Shown: positions 9,134-20,501 of the stretch, in pieces
How the letters are laid out: each line of letters opens with the position of its first letter
Numbering within the stretch: the stretch's first letter is position 1
Assembly (NCBI GenBank): GCA_947451525.1
Contig: CANFZM010000026.1
Location: forward strand, 1-35,923
Source: Flavobacteriaceae bacterium
GTDB taxonomy: Bacteria; Bacteroidota; Bacteroidia; Flavobacteriales; Flavobacteriaceae
Direction of reading: 5' to 3'
DNA length: 35,923 bases
The notes under the pieces: model-generated
Database searches by the model: none
What the model was told of the DNA's origin: nothing
The model's input: the letters and a program-made list of their open reading frames with translations, nothing else
Position numbers and translations under genes: made by a program

Positions 9134-9161
9134 TTTGTTGTGTATTATATTTATAAATAAA

Positions 9162-12129
<2,968 letters not shown>

Positions 12130-12160
12130 TTATTCTAAAATGTAATTTTTGTATAACACG

Positions 12161-12189
12161 CAAATATATTAAATCACGAAGGATTACAA
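12161..12189 (-). promoter_or_regulatory. Bacteroidota-type promoter of gyrB
   Basis: On the minus strand, TATATTTG (12161-12168) fits TAnnTTTG exactly, with TTG (12187-12189) 18 bp upstream. The predicted leader to the gyrB ATG is about 35 nt. Confidence 0.65.
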
Positions 12190-12294
12190 AGTCCTTTTAA
12201 TTATTTTATACTGCAAGTTATTAACATTATTCTTTAATAATTATTAATAATTTAAACGCAAGACTTTATTTTAAGAAAATTCTAATCTGAATAA

Positions 12295-12330
12295 AAAACA
12301 AAAAACACTTACCTCTCGATAAGTGTTTTT
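12295..12330 (-). terminator. Rho-independent terminator of asnB
   Basis: AAAAACACTTA (12301-12311) pairs perfectly with TAAGTGTTTTT (12320-12330) around an 8-nt loop. T-rich sequence continues on the minus strand. It lies 35 bp after the asnB stop. Confidence 0.8.
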
Positions 12331-12364
12331 AACAAACAAACTAAACTTCAATATAATCTCACGA

Positions 12365-13981
12365 TTATGCTGTGACAGAGGTTTTAGCAATTTCGGTATC
12401 CGCTTGAACGTGTGCCGCATTTGCTCTTCCACTAGGATCTTGATTTTCTTGCCATTTTGGTATCCATTTTCTAACGGTTTGTGCGGCGCTAAGTTGTGGA
12501 TAGTATTTATGAAAAATAGTTCTATAAAAATACGCTTCCTTGGTAGTTGGGGTATTGTAAGCAAAAAGATTTGAGGCATGTTCTAGCTCGACATCCGTTA
12601 CCTTAGAAGCGCAGTATTCTATTAATTGATCTATCCAGTTGTACCCTACTCCATCCGAAAATTGCTCTTTTTGACGCCATAAAACCTCATCAGGTAAATA
12701 AGGATTATCTGGAGTATCGAATGCTTTTCTTAATATGTATTTTTCTTTTCCGTGGTAAGTTTTAGGTTGTTTTTCTTCGCCTTTAATCAGCATCGCAACA
12801 TCTAAGAATGCTTTGTCTAAAAACGGAACTCGTGCTTCTAGTCCGTGGGCCATAGTAGATTTATCGGCACGAAGTAAATCGGCAGTGAATAATTTTTGCA
12901 CTCTTTCTATAGTTTCCCTTTGGAAATCTTCAGTAGATGGTGCATTTCTAAAGTACAAATACCCACCAAAAATTTCGTCTGCTCCTTCTCCAGAAAGTAC
13001 TACTTTAATTCCTAAATCGGTTATGGCTTTCGATAAGAAAAACATTGGAGTACTTGCTCTTATTGAGGTAACATCATAAGTTTCTAGATGCCAAATTAAT
13101 TTATCTAAAATCTCTATTCCTTGTTCGATGGTAAAATGTACCTCATGATGTTTGGTTCCTAAAAATTCAGCAACTTTTCGCGCTGCTTTGGCATCAGGAG
13201 CATCGGCATCCAAACCTATAGAAAATGAATGCAATTCTTTGCCTTGTTCTTTCAATAAACGAGCAGCAATGGAAGAAGTTAATGACGAATCTAATCCGCC
13301 AGAAAGTAATACTCCAATTGGCACATCACTCATTAATCGTTTGCGGGTTGCTTCGGTTAAGGATTCTCTTAATGCAACCAAATCTAATTCGTGGGTTGCT
13401 TTAGTATAATCTTCATATTCTGGCTTGTAGTATTTTACAAAACCTGTTTCTGGTGTATAATAGTGTCCTGGAGGAAAAGTAGAAAAAGTTAAACATTGGT
13501 CGGCTATGGGTTTCATTTCGGATGCAAAATACATACGGCCTCTATCGTCCATACCATAATACAATGGTTTTACTCCAAGTGGATCACGACCTGCAATAAA
13601 ATCATCGCCATCAACGACCACAAAAGCAAAATCGCCATCTAATAAATGTAGAAAATTGTATTCGAATTTTTCATACAAATGCACAATTACTTCCGAATCG
13701 GATTTAGAACGAAAAGTATGGTCTTTTAATAATCCATCGCGCAATTCTTGGTGGTTATAGATTTCGCCATTGTGCACCATCCAAGCAGAATCACAACCTT
13801 GAATGGGTTGTTTACCCGAATGTAAATCTATAATAGATAAACGTTCGTGACATAATATATGGCCACCAGGTGTTATATGTAAATCGCTTTCATCTGGTCC
13901 ACGATGCGCCATTCTTTTAGATAACTCTCTAACTAGTTCTTCGTCTTTTCCTTTTCCAATAATTGCTAAAAATCCGCACAT
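12365..13981 (-). CDS. asnB: Asparagine synthetase B, glutamine-hydrolysing
   Basis: It makes asparagine from aspartate, ATP and glutamine. The protein is 538 residues, close to E. coli AsnB. After removal of Met1, Cys2 (MCGFLAI) is the N-terminal nucleophile of the glutaminase domain. Arg47 (HERLSI), Asn71-Gly72 (HNGEIYNH) and Asp95 (SKSDSEV) line its active site. The synthetase domain has the PP-loop SGGLDSS at 227-233, LSGEGADEIFGGY and the LEARVPFLD motif. The C-terminus resembles the long bacterial AsnB form. It has its own downstream terminator, and the upstream gene also ends in a terminator, so it is probably monocistronic. A weak -7-like CAATTTTG lies upstream. Confidence 0.96.
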   Translation of the reverse strand: MCGFLAIIGKGKDEELVRELSKRMAHRGPDESDLHITPGGHILCHERLSIIDLHSGKQPIQGCDSAWMVHNGEIYNHQELRDGLLKDHTFRSKSDSEVIVHLYEKFEYNFLHLLDGDFAFVVVDGDDFIAGRDPLGVKPLYYGMDDRGRMYFASEMKPIADQCLTFSTFPPGHYYTPETGFVKYYKPEYEDYTKATHELDLVALRESLTEATRKRLMSDVPIGVLLSGGLDSSLTSSIAARLLKEQGKELHSFSIGLDADAPDAKAARKVAEFLGTKHHEVHFTIEQGIEILDKLIWHLETYDVTSIRASTPMFFLSKAITDLGIKVVLSGEGADEIFGGYLYFRNAPSTEDFQRETIERVQKLFTADLLRADKSTMAHGLEARVPFLDKAFLDVAMLIKGEEKQPKTYHGKEKYILRKAFDTPDNPYLPDEVLWRQKEQFSDGVGYNWIDQLIEYCASKVTDVELEHASNLFAYNTPTTKEAYFYRTIFHKYYPQLSAAQTVRKWIPKWQENQDPSGRANAAHVQADTEIAKTSVTA

Positions 13982-14050
13982 TTTCTTTTCGTTTTAATAT
14001 TGTTTATTTGATGAAGCAAAATTGGGCATTTACTTTTATTATTAAAACCA

Positions 14051-14094
14051 AAAACCCAATATTAATTACATTTTGTAACTAATATTGGATTTTT
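14051..14094 (-). terminator. Bidirectional-looking terminator between the META lipoprotein and asnB
   Basis: CCAATATTA (56-64 of 14051-14110) pairs with TAATATTGG (14080-14088). The stem continues outward as AAAA/TTTT after one mismatch, and a second inner stem TTACA/TGTAA (14066-14070, 14074-14078) closes a 3-nt loop. A and T tracts on both sides allow termination in either direction. It lies 54 bp after the lipoprotein stop. Confidence 0.6.
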
Positions 14095-14147
14095 AAAGTA
14101 AATTTTAAAGTAAAAATTTAAAAAAATCTAATTAAAATTTAAAACTG

Positions 14148-14702
14148 TTATTTCTTCTCAAAATAGAGTACATTTTTATAACTATCACCAAATGGAGAAT
14201 TTCCTGTGTCTCCTTTAGCAAGAGGATAAGTTTTGCTCAATTGCAACTTCCCATCTTCAATTTTAAAATCTTCCGATTTTTGTAAGTATAAAAAATAGCG
14301 GCTTTCGCATTCCATAAAAGCAGGTTCAACTGCTGCCATTTTTGTAGAAATTAATGGAGAAAATTGGATTTTTCCAGTTTTGGATTTTTCGTCATAGGAC
14401 AAAACAGTATAACCACCCGAAAAATCATTTACGGAAGAATGTCCATACAATTTTTTCATATCGCCTGACGAACCTTTTTCTGAAGTAAATATTAAGTTCA
14501 TTTCTTTAACCTTGCCTTCATTAGCAAAACCGCAAGGCGCATCCATAGCATCGCCCATTAAGACGTTTTTTAGTACCCAAGTACCTTCAAGCGGATTACT
14601 AGTAGTTTTTTGTTTTGAAGTTTGATTTTCTGAAGAAACTTGTTTAGGTGCCGAACACCCAATTGTAGATAAGATTACCAAATAAATAAAATTCTTTTTC
14701 AT
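14148..14702 (-). CDS. META-domain (HslJ-like) predicted lipoprotein
   Basis: The protein is 184 residues. A short hydrophobic leader ends in STIGC, so Cys16 is the likely lipidated residue, although Thr at -3 is not the ideal lipobox residue. After a polar linker, LEGTWVLKNV begins a META/DUF306-like fold, followed by NDFSGGYTVLSY, GKIQFSPLISTKMAAVEPAFMECE and a final LQLSKTY strand. The STKMA segment and nearby Cys match the family. It would be anchored in the inner or outer leaflet of the envelope. Known META proteins (HslJ) are linked to stress or novobiocin resistance, but no specific role can be inferred here. It has its own promoter at 14736-14768 and a terminator downstream. Confidence 0.75.
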   Translation of the reverse strand: MKKNFIYLVILSTIGCSAPKQVSSENQTSKQKTTSNPLEGTWVLKNVLMGDAMDAPCGFANEGKVKEMNLIFTSEKGSSGDMKKLYGHSSVNDFSGGYTVLSYDEKSKTGKIQFSPLISTKMAAVEPAFMECESRYFLYLQKSEDFKIEDGKLQLSKTYPLAKGDTGNSPFGDSYKNVLYFEKK

Positions 14703-14735
14703 ATATAACTATTTTTAAATTGTTTTAGACCAATA

Positions 14736-14768
14736 CAAACGTAATTCCACTCGATTTTGTTTGTACAA
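14736..14768 (-). promoter_or_regulatory. Bacteroidota-type promoter of the META lipoprotein
   Basis: TACGTTTG (minus strand, 14736-14743) fits TAnnTTTG, with TTG (14766-14768) 22 bp upstream. The -33 element overlaps an inverted repeat GATTTTG/CAAAATC (14753-14759, 14766-14772) that could bind a regulator. Confidence 0.5.
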
Positions 14769-14907
14769 AATCCATTGAAAACATGAAATGAAAATAAATT
14801 TAAATAGATTACGAAGGGGCTATACTTCTTATATCGGCAACAAAATTATAATTTTTTAATTAATAATTGTTCCAAAAAATGATTAATGAGAAAAATAGTA
14901 CAATTTA

Positions 14908-15351
14908 TTACTGAATTGATTCAATTATATACTTTGTTGTATTTATTTCAAAAGTAAACCCAACAGCATTTCCCATCAATTTATTTCCTAAAGGAGATTG
15001 GGGCGAAACTGCAATTACATTGGCTTCGTCAATAGTTATTTTGGGTAAAGCAGCACTTACAAAAAGTAACATACCATTGGCTTGAACCAAACTTCCTAAA
15101 GCAATTTTGGTATGCTTAGCAGTAGCATCAATTTTATCTAAAATGGCTTTTTGCGCCAAAATTTCTTGCAATTTATAATTGAGTTTTTCTTGCTCAAGAT
15201 GCATCATCGATAAAGCAGTTTCATGTTTATCTCCGGCCGAACCTTTGGCATCGTTTTGCGCATCTATAGTCAAACCAGAAATCATATCGCGAAAAATATC
15301 GATTCTATCTTGGAGAATTTGGTGGTAACGTTGTAAAACTTGTTGTTTCAT
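14908..15351 (-). CDS. GreA/GreB-like elongation factor family protein
   Basis: The protein is 147 residues, slightly shorter than GreA (about 158). The N-terminal half is helical and charged (AGDKHETALSMMHLEQEKLN), fitting the coiled-coil arm. The C-terminal half contains VIAVSPQSPLGNKLMGNAVGFTFEI, matching the S-P-x-G-x-x-L-x-G-x-x-x-G core of the GreA/GreB FKBP-like domain. A Gre factor would bind the RNA polymerase secondary channel. The arm-tip acidic pair is not clearly recognisable, so RNA-cleavage stimulation is uncertain and it could be a Rnk- or anti-Gre-like variant. The promoter appears to lie inside the large inverted repeat just upstream. Some databases, as I recall, label this Bacteroidota family as 3-oxoacyl-ACP synthase, which the sequence does not support. 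Confidence 0.75.
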   Translation of the reverse strand: MKQQVLQRYHQILQDRIDIFRDMISGLTIDAQNDAKGSAGDKHETALSMMHLEQEKLNYKLQEILAQKAILDKIDATAKHTKIALGSLVQANGMLLFVSAALPKITIDEANVIAVSPQSPLGNKLMGNAVGFTFEINTTKYIIESIQ

Positions 15352-15359
15352 GTTTATTT

Positions 15360-15447
15360 GCCGCGAAGGCGCAAAGGCGCAAAAAATTTATAAAATAAAG
15401 AAACAAAGATACTATTAATTTACTTTGTGCCTTCGTGCCTTTGTGGC
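15360..15447. repeat. Imperfect inverted repeat of GGCGCAAAGGCGCAAA type
   Basis: The left arm (15360-15383) and the right arm (15424-15447) match 19 of 24 bases as inverted repeats. All five differences are transitions, and four would give G-U pairs in RNA. The arms have a GC content far above their surroundings and are built from short GGC(G/A)CAAA units. The 40-nt loop is AT-rich and contains the -7 element of the Gre-like gene. It looks like a dispersed intergenic repeat of Flavobacteriaceae (recognised from memory). Confidence 0.75.
15404..15411 (-). promoter_or_regulatory. -7 element of the Gre-like gene, inside the repeat loop
   Basis: TATCTTTG on the minus strand matches TAnnTTTG exactly. 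It lies in the loop between the repeat arms, about 55 bp upstream of the ATG. No TTG was seen at the expected upstream distance. The predicted leader would contain the whole left arm of the repeat. Confidence 0.4.
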
Positions 15448-15452
15448 ATTAA

Positions 15453-17216
15453 TTAAAAGTCAAATTTATAATTAGCACCCACCAAAACCTGAACTCCTTG
15501 TACAGGATAATTCAACCAACGTTGGTAGTTTTGGTTGGCCAAGTTGTTTCCTTTTAAGAAAAAGGTCAATCGCTCGTTATGTTTGTAACCTACATGCGCA
15601 TTCAAATCGAAATAACTATCCAGAGTTACATCTTTTATTGGTTCTGCCATGGATATGTTGGTATATTGGTCTTTTCGTTGTCCTACAAAAAATACATTTG
15701 CACCAGCATACCATTTTGAAGTTAGGATTAAATCTAAAGTTGATCCCAATTTAATTCCGGGTAAATTCCAAGCTTCTTTTTCGTTTTTGGTTGCATAACT
15801 ATTGAAGGTTCCGTTGATTCCGAAAGAAACATTTTTAGAAAAATCGGCTTTCAATTCACCAAAGAAACTAACCGTTTTTACATTATCGTAAACTACTCCA
15901 AAGGAATTTCCGTTGGTATATCCTGATGTATTGGTATTTAAAGCGTCGTAAACATTGTTTTTGAACAACGCTTTATTATCTTCATTTTTAACCGAACCTC
16001 GAATATTATAGCCTATTGTATTGGCTAATTTACCTTTCAAACCAACATAAACATCAAATTTTTGATCGGTTGGAGCGACTGTCAATGTTGGCGAAACGAA
16101 GAAATTTTCTTGTGCAAAATCTTGATACGTATTTTGTTTCAACTCTCCTTCGGCTCCAGCATATGCAATCATTAAATCGCCTACTACTTTGTAGGAACCT
16201 GTAATATTTGGGTAAATAAACAGCTTGTTTTTTGCTTCTGAATTTCCAGATGCAGCAGCCATACTATAGAAAACTCCTACTCCAACATTCACCGAAAAAT
16301 CATCTCTATTAATTTGGAAACTTGGTTGGAATCCAACATTAGTGTAGCCATATTTTCTCTCTGTTCCAGTAAAATAATCTTTTTGAAAACTTCCATTAAG
16401 ATAATCCAAAACGAAATTGGTTTTCAATTTTACATCCATTACTTCAAATTGCATGGAAGGTTTGGCTACAAAACGATTTTCTGCAGAAGAAAAAGCATCC
16501 GAAAAATGACTAAATTTAATAGTAGCATCTTTAAAAACACTTTCTCCAAGGGCTAATCTACCTCCTAAATAAATGTTTTGGTAGGTTTGTTTCGGGTTAA
16601 TTCCGTTGAGGAATAAATCTTTATCCGATGGTAGTAAATTTTCATACAAAGAAGCATCCAAACCATACCAATTATAGGTTTGACGTTGGTAACCCAAATC
16701 GCCATTCCAAGATAGTTTGTTAGATTTACTGCCGTAAATTGCGTCAATAGCCGTGTTAGAAAAATTATCCTTTAATTCTACATTTTTTATTCCTCCTTGT
16801 GAAGACAGATGTCGCAACATGGCTCCAACATAATCGCCATTTTCTAAAGTTTGAGTAACAAACAATTCGGCGTTAATCGTTCCATAATTTCCTGCTGCTA
16901 AAGTGGCGTAATTACTAAATAATTTTTCTTTTGCACCGTTTTCAACACCTGCTGCTTTTCCTTTAGAAGGCGTAAATGTAGATGCTACTGGAAAGGAAAA
17001 AATTGAATACTGAATTGCTTCTTTTTTCGAATTATCCTCATCGTCCAGAGTTGGAGTTTCTTTCACTTTAAAAGCATCTGAAATAGTTGGCGTGTAGGCT
17101 TTAACTACGTTTACCACTTCGGTTCCGATGTTTTCGTCTTTCTTTTGGGCAATAGTGATTTGAGTTCCAAAAAGGACTACTATTATTGCGATTTTATATT
17201 GGAAATTGATTTTCAT
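15453..17216 (-). CDS. Outer-membrane beta-barrel, TonB-receptor-like without plug
   Basis: The protein is 587 residues starting MKINFQYKIAII. I chose this start because the longer frame (17249) adds residues ahead of a good signal peptide ending ITIAQ. The mature protein opens with an acidic, proline-containing stretch (NVVKAYTPTISDAFKVKETP) and then many amphipathic strands. It ends in YKFDF with a terminal Phe, as in outer-membrane proteins. The last segment, FLKGNNLANQNYQRW-x-x-YPVQG, closely resembles the final strands of TonB-dependent receptors, but no plug domain or TonB box is visible. It therefore resembles a channel or scaffold more than a siderophore receptor. It lies 60 bp downstream of the TPR protein gene, apparently in the same operon, which suggests a paired envelope function. 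Confidence 0.78.
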   Translation of the reverse strand: MKINFQYKIAIIVVLFGTQITIAQKKDENIGTEVVNVVKAYTPTISDAFKVKETPTLDDEDNSKKEAIQYSIFSFPVASTFTPSKGKAAGVENGAKEKLFSNYATLAAGNYGTINAELFVTQTLENGDYVGAMLRHLSSQGGIKNVELKDNFSNTAIDAIYGSKSNKLSWNGDLGYQRQTYNWYGLDASLYENLLPSDKDLFLNGINPKQTYQNIYLGGRLALGESVFKDATIKFSHFSDAFSSAENRFVAKPSMQFEVMDVKLKTNFVLDYLNGSFQKDYFTGTERKYGYTNVGFQPSFQINRDDFSVNVGVGVFYSMAAASGNSEAKNKLFIYPNITGSYKVVGDLMIAYAGAEGELKQNTYQDFAQENFFVSPTLTVAPTDQKFDVYVGLKGKLANTIGYNIRGSVKNEDNKALFKNNVYDALNTNTSGYTNGNSFGVVYDNVKTVSFFGELKADFSKNVSFGINGTFNSYATKNEKEAWNLPGIKLGSTLDLILTSKWYAGANVFFVGQRKDQYTNISMAEPIKDVTLDSYFDLNAHVGYKHNERLTFFLKGNNLANQNYQRWLNYPVQGVQVLVGANYKFDF

Positions 17217-17235
17217 GTTTATTTTTTTATCTATT

Positions 17236-17274
17236 ACACAAAGTTGCACAAAGCTTTAACTGAGTTGCACAAAG
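17236..17274. repeat. Short direct repeats TTGCACAAAG in the TPR-barrel spacer
   Basis: AGTTGCACAAAG occurs at 17242-17253 and 17263-17274, 21 bp apart, with a partial ACACAAAG at 17236-17243. On the minus strand this reads CTTTGTGCAACT repeated, a relative of the CTTTGTGCC units at 15424-15447. It occupies most of the 60-bp intra-operon spacer. No promoter was found here. Confidence 0.65.
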
Positions 17275-17276
17275 TT

Positions 17277-20200
17277 TTATTTATTGATGATAGACGAATT
17301 CGTTTTACTTTCTTCTGATTTAATTGAATCCAATTCGGTTTGGGCTTCTTGCACTACCTCGGGAAAATCGGTGAAATTTTCGATAACACTGTCTAAAATA
17401 GAAGTCGCTTGGAAACTGTCTTTTAATCCGTAATAGTTTTTAGCCATCACTATTAAACCTCTAGCTCCAAAGAATTTATAACCCGAATAATCTTTAGCTA
17501 GTTTCTGAACCGTTTTATTCGAATCGACAAATTTTCCGTCTTTATTTTTGAAATAAGCATCATAATATAAAGCCTCTGCAGCCAATTCTCCTTTGGCAAT
17601 TTTCAACAAACTAGCATAAGCGCTTCTGGCCTTAACTTCGTCATTGGCTTTTATTGCTGAACGTGCTACAATAATTTGCGCATCACTTTTAACTTTGTTA
17701 TCCGTTTTAGGATTCGACATTACTTTATCGGCATAAACAACCGCATTCGAATAATCCTTTTGATCGTAATAAGCTCGCATTAAATTTGCTTGTGCAAAGG
17801 TTACATTTTGAGGAAAATCGGCTTCGGTTTCCAATCGTTTTAAGACTGGAATTGCATTTGTAAAATCATTCTTTTTCAAATGAATCTCACACAAACGAGC
17901 CAATGCTTGTTCGGTAAATTCACTTTTAGATTGTGCTATAACGTATTCATAATTAGGAATAGCATTACCCTCCAAACCATCTGCATAATAGGATTGTGCC
18001 AAATAGAAATTCGCTTTCAAGGCATGAATTCCTTTTGGAAATTTCGCAACATAACCACTCAAAGTAGCAATGGCTTGTTTGGTGTTATTTTGCAAATATT
18101 GTTTTTCGGCAGCTTCATACGTATCGTTATCCAAATCGGCATCGGATACTTCCACAAAGTCTAAAGTTCTTACCCAAGTAGCATATTCATCTACTTTACC
18201 ATTATCCACATAAATCAATCGTGCAGTGGTTACTGCCTCTAGAGCCTCGGGAGTCCTAGGATAATCGGCTGCAACTTTTTTGAATTTAGCAATTGCCAAT
18301 TCATCTTTACTGGCATTATAATAAACTAAACCTTCTCGGAGCACTGCTTTAGAAGCATAAGAACCATTTTTAAATTCGCTTAATAATTGGTCGTAGGTTT
18401 TGATTGCTAAATCGGTTTTACTTTCGGCAACATAAGTATTTCCTAATTCAAATAAAGCATCATCTCGGTATTGCGAAGTTTTAAATGTTTGCAAAAATTT
18501 ATTAAAATCTTCAATTTTCTTATCGTTTTTACTTACAAATCCGTAACTAATTGCTTTTTGAAATGCAGCATAATCGGCATCCACACTTTTTAAATCGATG
18601 GCTTTATTGTAAGCATCCATTGCTGGCCAATATTTGGAAGTTACAAATCGACTATCTCCTAAACGCAAGTAAGCATCGTTCAAACGGATTTTATCGTCTT
18701 TGGCACCATCAATAAAACTTTGGAAATAATTTCCAGCCTGATCGTATTCTTTTTGCTTGAAATAACAATAAGCAATATTGTAATTTAGATTTTTAAATTC
18801 GGGTGTGTTTTTTGCTTCGGCTCGACCTTCAAATTGTTTAAAACTCAACAATGCATCTTTAAAATTATCTAAAGTATATTCGGTTTCTGCTTTCCAGAAG
18901 GTAGCACGAGCCGAGAATTTAGCGTCTTTTGGAACCCCAATAGAAGTAACAAACATCTTTTGGGCTTCTTGGTAATTCCCATCAGTAAACAATTCTAAAC
19001 CGCGATAAAAAGTCACTTTTTGGTACGCCAATCTATTTTCTGGATTTTTATTTTTTTCTAATAAAGTTAGAGCTTCTTTATAATTTTTAGAGGTGATATA
19101 GGAATTAATCAACAAACTTTCAATTTCATTTTTGCTTGGAGAATTTGGATATTTATTCAAAAACGAACTTAAAACATCGGGCACCGATTGGTAGGAGTTT
19201 CCTATTTCGTAACTAATTTTAGCATAATTCAAATGCGCATCTTCTTGAATTTTTTTATCAAAATCCATTTCCGAAGCCGTTTTAAAAGCATTTAAAGCCT
19301 GTTGCTTTTTGTCGGTAATCCTATAGCTCTGACCCAAATGATAATAAGCATTTTGCGCTACAAAATCTTTCCCATCAATGATTTTATTGAATTGCGAAAT
19401 GGCATTTTCATACTCTTTTTGTTGGTAATAGGTATATCCTAATTGGTAAAAATCGGTGTTAGTCCATTTTCCTTTTTTGCCATTGTATTGTTTCAAATAC
19501 GGAAGCGCGTCATCGTATTTTTTTAAATTAAAATAACTTTCTCCAATGATTTTATTCAACTCCGATTTTTCTGTTGCGTTAGATTTTGCCATAGCAGCCT
19601 TACCCAAATCGATTGCTTTTTGGAAATTCCCTAGTTTAAAATTCATATCCGCTTGAAAGTAAGACAGCTTTTCTTTGTATTTTTCTTCGCCTGAAACTTG
19701 GTCAAAATATTTGGTTGCTTCTTTGTAATCGTCTCCTTCATAAGCCATAAATCCTAAATAATACTTGGCTTGCGAGCCGTATTCTTTGGAATTTGCTACT
19801 TTATTCAAATAAGTGGTTGCTTCCTTTTTGTTTTTTGCAGAAAAGTAAGCATACCCTTTTTGGAAGTTGTATTTTTCTAACTCGTCATAAGTCAAAGCGC
19901 TTTCGTCAATTTTATCAAAATAGTGCAAGGCTTGAGGAAAATTTCCGTTTTCAAAATAATAAGTCGCAACACCTACATAAGCTTGATTTTGTTTGGTACT
20001 TGTAGGATAGTTCGACACAAAATCCTCCATCATTTTATCCGCTCCCGATTGGTTTAATCGTATGGCACAATTAGCAATATAATAAGAACAATCTGCTTGA
20101 ACATCTTGATCTTTATTGATTTGCTGCACTTTATCAAATAGAATTTGAGCCGCTAAATATTGCTTGTCTTGGTATAACGAAATCGCTTTATCCATTTCAG

Positions 20201-20294
20201 ATAACTGATTGGTATAAATTGCAGATTGTTGCGCCGTTATAGTCGCTCCCGAAACTAATAAATTTAATAGTAAAAAAGCCGCCGTTTTTCGCAT
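17277..20294 (-). CDS. Large secreted tetratricopeptide-repeat protein
   Basis: The protein is 1005 residues with a signal peptide (MRKTAAFLLLNLLVSGATIT, cleavage after TAQ). It is otherwise almost wholly helical repeats of the TPR pattern. Examples are YSLYQ-type pairs near the N-terminus (AISLYQDKQYLAAQILFDKV) and repeated A-x-x-Y-x-L-G-x-x-Y-x-x-x-x-x-Y-x-x-A segments such as FYQLGYTYYQQKEYENAIS and YHLGQSYRI. The array would form a long periplasmic or outer-membrane-associated protein-binding solenoid, similar in kind to BamD/YbgF-type tol-pal repeats but far longer. The next gene in the same direction is a plug-less outer-membrane barrel, so a two-protein envelope complex is a reasonable inference. 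No enzymatic motif is seen. The promoter is probably at 20317-20324. Confidence 0.85.
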   Translation of the reverse strand: MRKTAAFLLLNLLVSGATITAQQSAIYTNQLSEMDKAISLYQDKQYLAAQILFDKVQQINKDQDVQADCSYYIANCAIRLNQSGADKMMEDFVSNYPTSTKQNQAYVGVATYYFENGNFPQALHYFDKIDESALTYDELEKYNFQKGYAYFSAKNKKEATTYLNKVANSKEYGSQAKYYLGFMAYEGDDYKEATKYFDQVSGEEKYKEKLSYFQADMNFKLGNFQKAIDLGKAAMAKSNATEKSELNKIIGESYFNLKKYDDALPYLKQYNGKKGKWTNTDFYQLGYTYYQQKEYENAISQFNKIIDGKDFVAQNAYYHLGQSYRITDKKQQALNAFKTASEMDFDKKIQEDAHLNYAKISYEIGNSYQSVPDVLSSFLNKYPNSPSKNEIESLLINSYITSKNYKEALTLLEKNKNPENRLAYQKVTFYRGLELFTDGNYQEAQKMFVTSIGVPKDAKFSARATFWKAETEYTLDNFKDALLSFKQFEGRAEAKNTPEFKNLNYNIAYCYFKQKEYDQAGNYFQSFIDGAKDDKIRLNDAYLRLGDSRFVTSKYWPAMDAYNKAIDLKSVDADYAAFQKAISYGFVSKNDKKIEDFNKFLQTFKTSQYRDDALFELGNTYVAESKTDLAIKTYDQLLSEFKNGSYASKAVLREGLVYYNASKDELAIAKFKKVAADYPRTPEALEAVTTARLIYVDNGKVDEYATWVRTLDFVEVSDADLDNDTYEAAEKQYLQNNTKQAIATLSGYVAKFPKGIHALKANFYLAQSYYADGLEGNAIPNYEYVIAQSKSEFTEQALARLCEIHLKKNDFTNAIPVLKRLETEADFPQNVTFAQANLMRAYYDQKDYSNAVVYADKVMSNPKTDNKVKSDAQIIVARSAIKANDEVKARSAYASLLKIAKGELAAEALYYDAYFKNKDGKFVDSNKTVQKLAKDYSGYKFFGARGLIVMAKNYYGLKDSFQATSILDSVIENFTDFPEVVQEAQTELDSIKSEESKTNSSIINK

Positions 20295-20316
20295 GGTATG
20301 AAAATTAAAAGTAAAT

Positions 20317-20324
20317 CAAAAGTA
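20317..20324 (-). promoter_or_regulatory. -7 element upstream of the TPR gene
   Basis: TACTTTTG on the minus strand matches TAnnTTTG, 22 bp above the ATG. No TTG stands at a standard distance, so the promoter may be weak or need an activator. Confidence 0.35.
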
Positions 20325-20501
20325 AGATTATACAAGGTATAACGAGAGAATGCATAGTTTTATTATAAACATTTTTCTTAACAATTGAAAAAGCAGGAAG
20401 TTAGAAGATAGTAGATGGAAGATTTTACAAACTATTCTTGAAATTTATTTTGAAAACCTACGTTATCTTATTACTTTTACCAAATAAACAATTATTTTCC
20501 T

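Noticed and set aside
12190..12300. AT-rich tract with TTAATAATTATTAATAA as a replication origin or DnaA region next to gyrB
   Set aside because: No DnaA boxes were seen and dnaA/dnaN/recF are absent; it is ordinary AT-rich intergenic DNA.
12271..12579. 102-residue open frame on the minus strand at the asnB 3' end
   Set aside because: It lies in another frame over the asnB 3' end and the asnB terminator, has no family features, and its composition fits a shadow of asnB.
14818..14885. AT-rich inverted repeat between the Gre-like and META genes as a terminator
   Set aside because: Pairing is imperfect and almost all A-T, so stability is doubtful; not listed as a feature.
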